A stretch of 64,000 nt of DNA from Porphyromonas catoniae ATCC 51270 (GTDB lineage: Bacteria; Bacteroidota; Bacteroidia; Bacteroidales; Porphyromonadaceae). Positions within the stretch are counted from its first letter, which is position 1. The number at the start of each line of letters is the position of its first letter. This document shows, piece after piece, positions 63,841-64,000 of the stretch. The notes below the pieces were generated by a model. It was given only the letters and a program-made list of their open reading frames with translations. It had not been told where the DNA came from and searched no databases. The position numbers and the translations under genes are program-made. The stretch covers positions 104,638 through 168,637 of the forward strand of contig NZ_JDFF01000025.1 of the NCBI RefSeq assembly GCF_000565015.1. The letters run 5' to 3'.

Positions 63841-63966
63841 CGGTCACGATCTTGCCAGCGGGTTGTTAGCGGTGTCTGCTGGGCTTCTCGAGTGCGAGTA
63901 GCCATTCTTTGGAGACAAGTCGATGAGTCTTCAGCTGGTGACGCATTTAGACAATTTGCGGATTGT

Positions 63967-63997
63967 TTTGGTAGTTTAGAAAAAAGCATTACCTTTG
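63967..63997 (+). promoter_or_regulatory. Strong promoter P2 facing right edge
   Basis: TTTG (63967-63970) and TACCTTTG (63990-63997) are 19 bases apart, matching the consensus exactly. It points out of the window. Tandem, near-identical strong promoters with no coding frame between them are usual upstream of stable RNA operons, so an rRNA or tRNA operon just beyond the edge is plausible. Confidence 0.75.
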
Positions 63998-64000
63998 CAA

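Noticed and set aside
63168..64000. tRNA or rRNA genes inside the right-hand gap
   Set aside because: No T-loop GTTCRANNC signature with acceptor pairing and no rRNA-like sequence is visible up to base 64000.

Overview
This 64 kb window is chromosomal DNA of a member of Bacteroidota, most likely order Bacteroidales and a Porphyromonas-like species. The evidence is Bacteroidota-type promoter elements (TAnnTTTG, some with TTTG 19-21 bp upstream), a SusC/SusD pair, a XusABC-like TonB locus, BspA-like LRR lipoproteins, single-chain glycyl-tRNA synthetase, a PafA-type phosphatase, a fimbrillin-like lipoprotein and a PG_1098-type methyltransferase. There are no phage genes, transposases, tRNAs, rRNAs or cas genes that I can see. 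Most genes have strong hairpin terminators.

Layout. 1-1520: 3' part of comEC. 1728-3685: a fimbrillin-like lipoprotein broken by a one-base shift, followed by an uncatalogued 41-residue protein. 4745-7834: GH2 beta-galactosidase. 8073-10582: BASS transporter, Nudix hydrolase and ROK glucokinase. 10874-11847: a GT10 (fucosyltransferase) gene split by a two-base shift in a GA tract. 12293-19606: DUF2721 protein with a long disordered tail, a metallo-beta-lactamase/LipB fusion, MurB, a SPOR lipoprotein, a polysaccharide flippase and DapA. 20243-25636: DEAD-box helicase, KdsD-like isomerase, DUF2752 and TM2 membrane proteins, and a THUMP-like methyltransferase. 25693-30096: second GH2 enzyme, HU-like protein and DinD. 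30698-35874: XusA/XusB/XusC-like xenosiderophore uptake. 37323-42490: SusC/SusD. 43096-45739: RsmE and a carboxyltransferase. 46689-50682: glyS-FKBP-surE-lpxB operon. 51391-57316: an island of four surface lipoproteins (plant-type LRR, two tandem BspA-like paralogues, one unknown). 57465-63167: thioesterase-mutS-prmA-pafA on the minus strand. The right edge carries two near-identical strong promoters in tandem that face out of the window.

The most unusual signal is outside the genes. Seven intergenic spaces carry arrays of 3-6 units with a period of almost exactly 23 bp. Each unit is a short dyad (GAGTTA, three centre bases, TAACTC) plus about 7 variable bases, giving 35 units in all. Three further, sequence-unrelated families have the same architecture: a CTCTAGAG dyad with a 22-bp period (three arrays, two of them upstream of TonB-receptor genes), a CTCTTAC family with a 23-bp period after comEC, and a CCCTWGCWAGGG dyad with a 23-24-bp period in the lipoprotein island. 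They are not CRISPRs and I cannot assign a function. Arrays of short tandem repeats are known in Porphyromonas genomes, but I could not check whether these families are described.

Gene functions are inferred by recognising protein families from sequence; no database search was possible.
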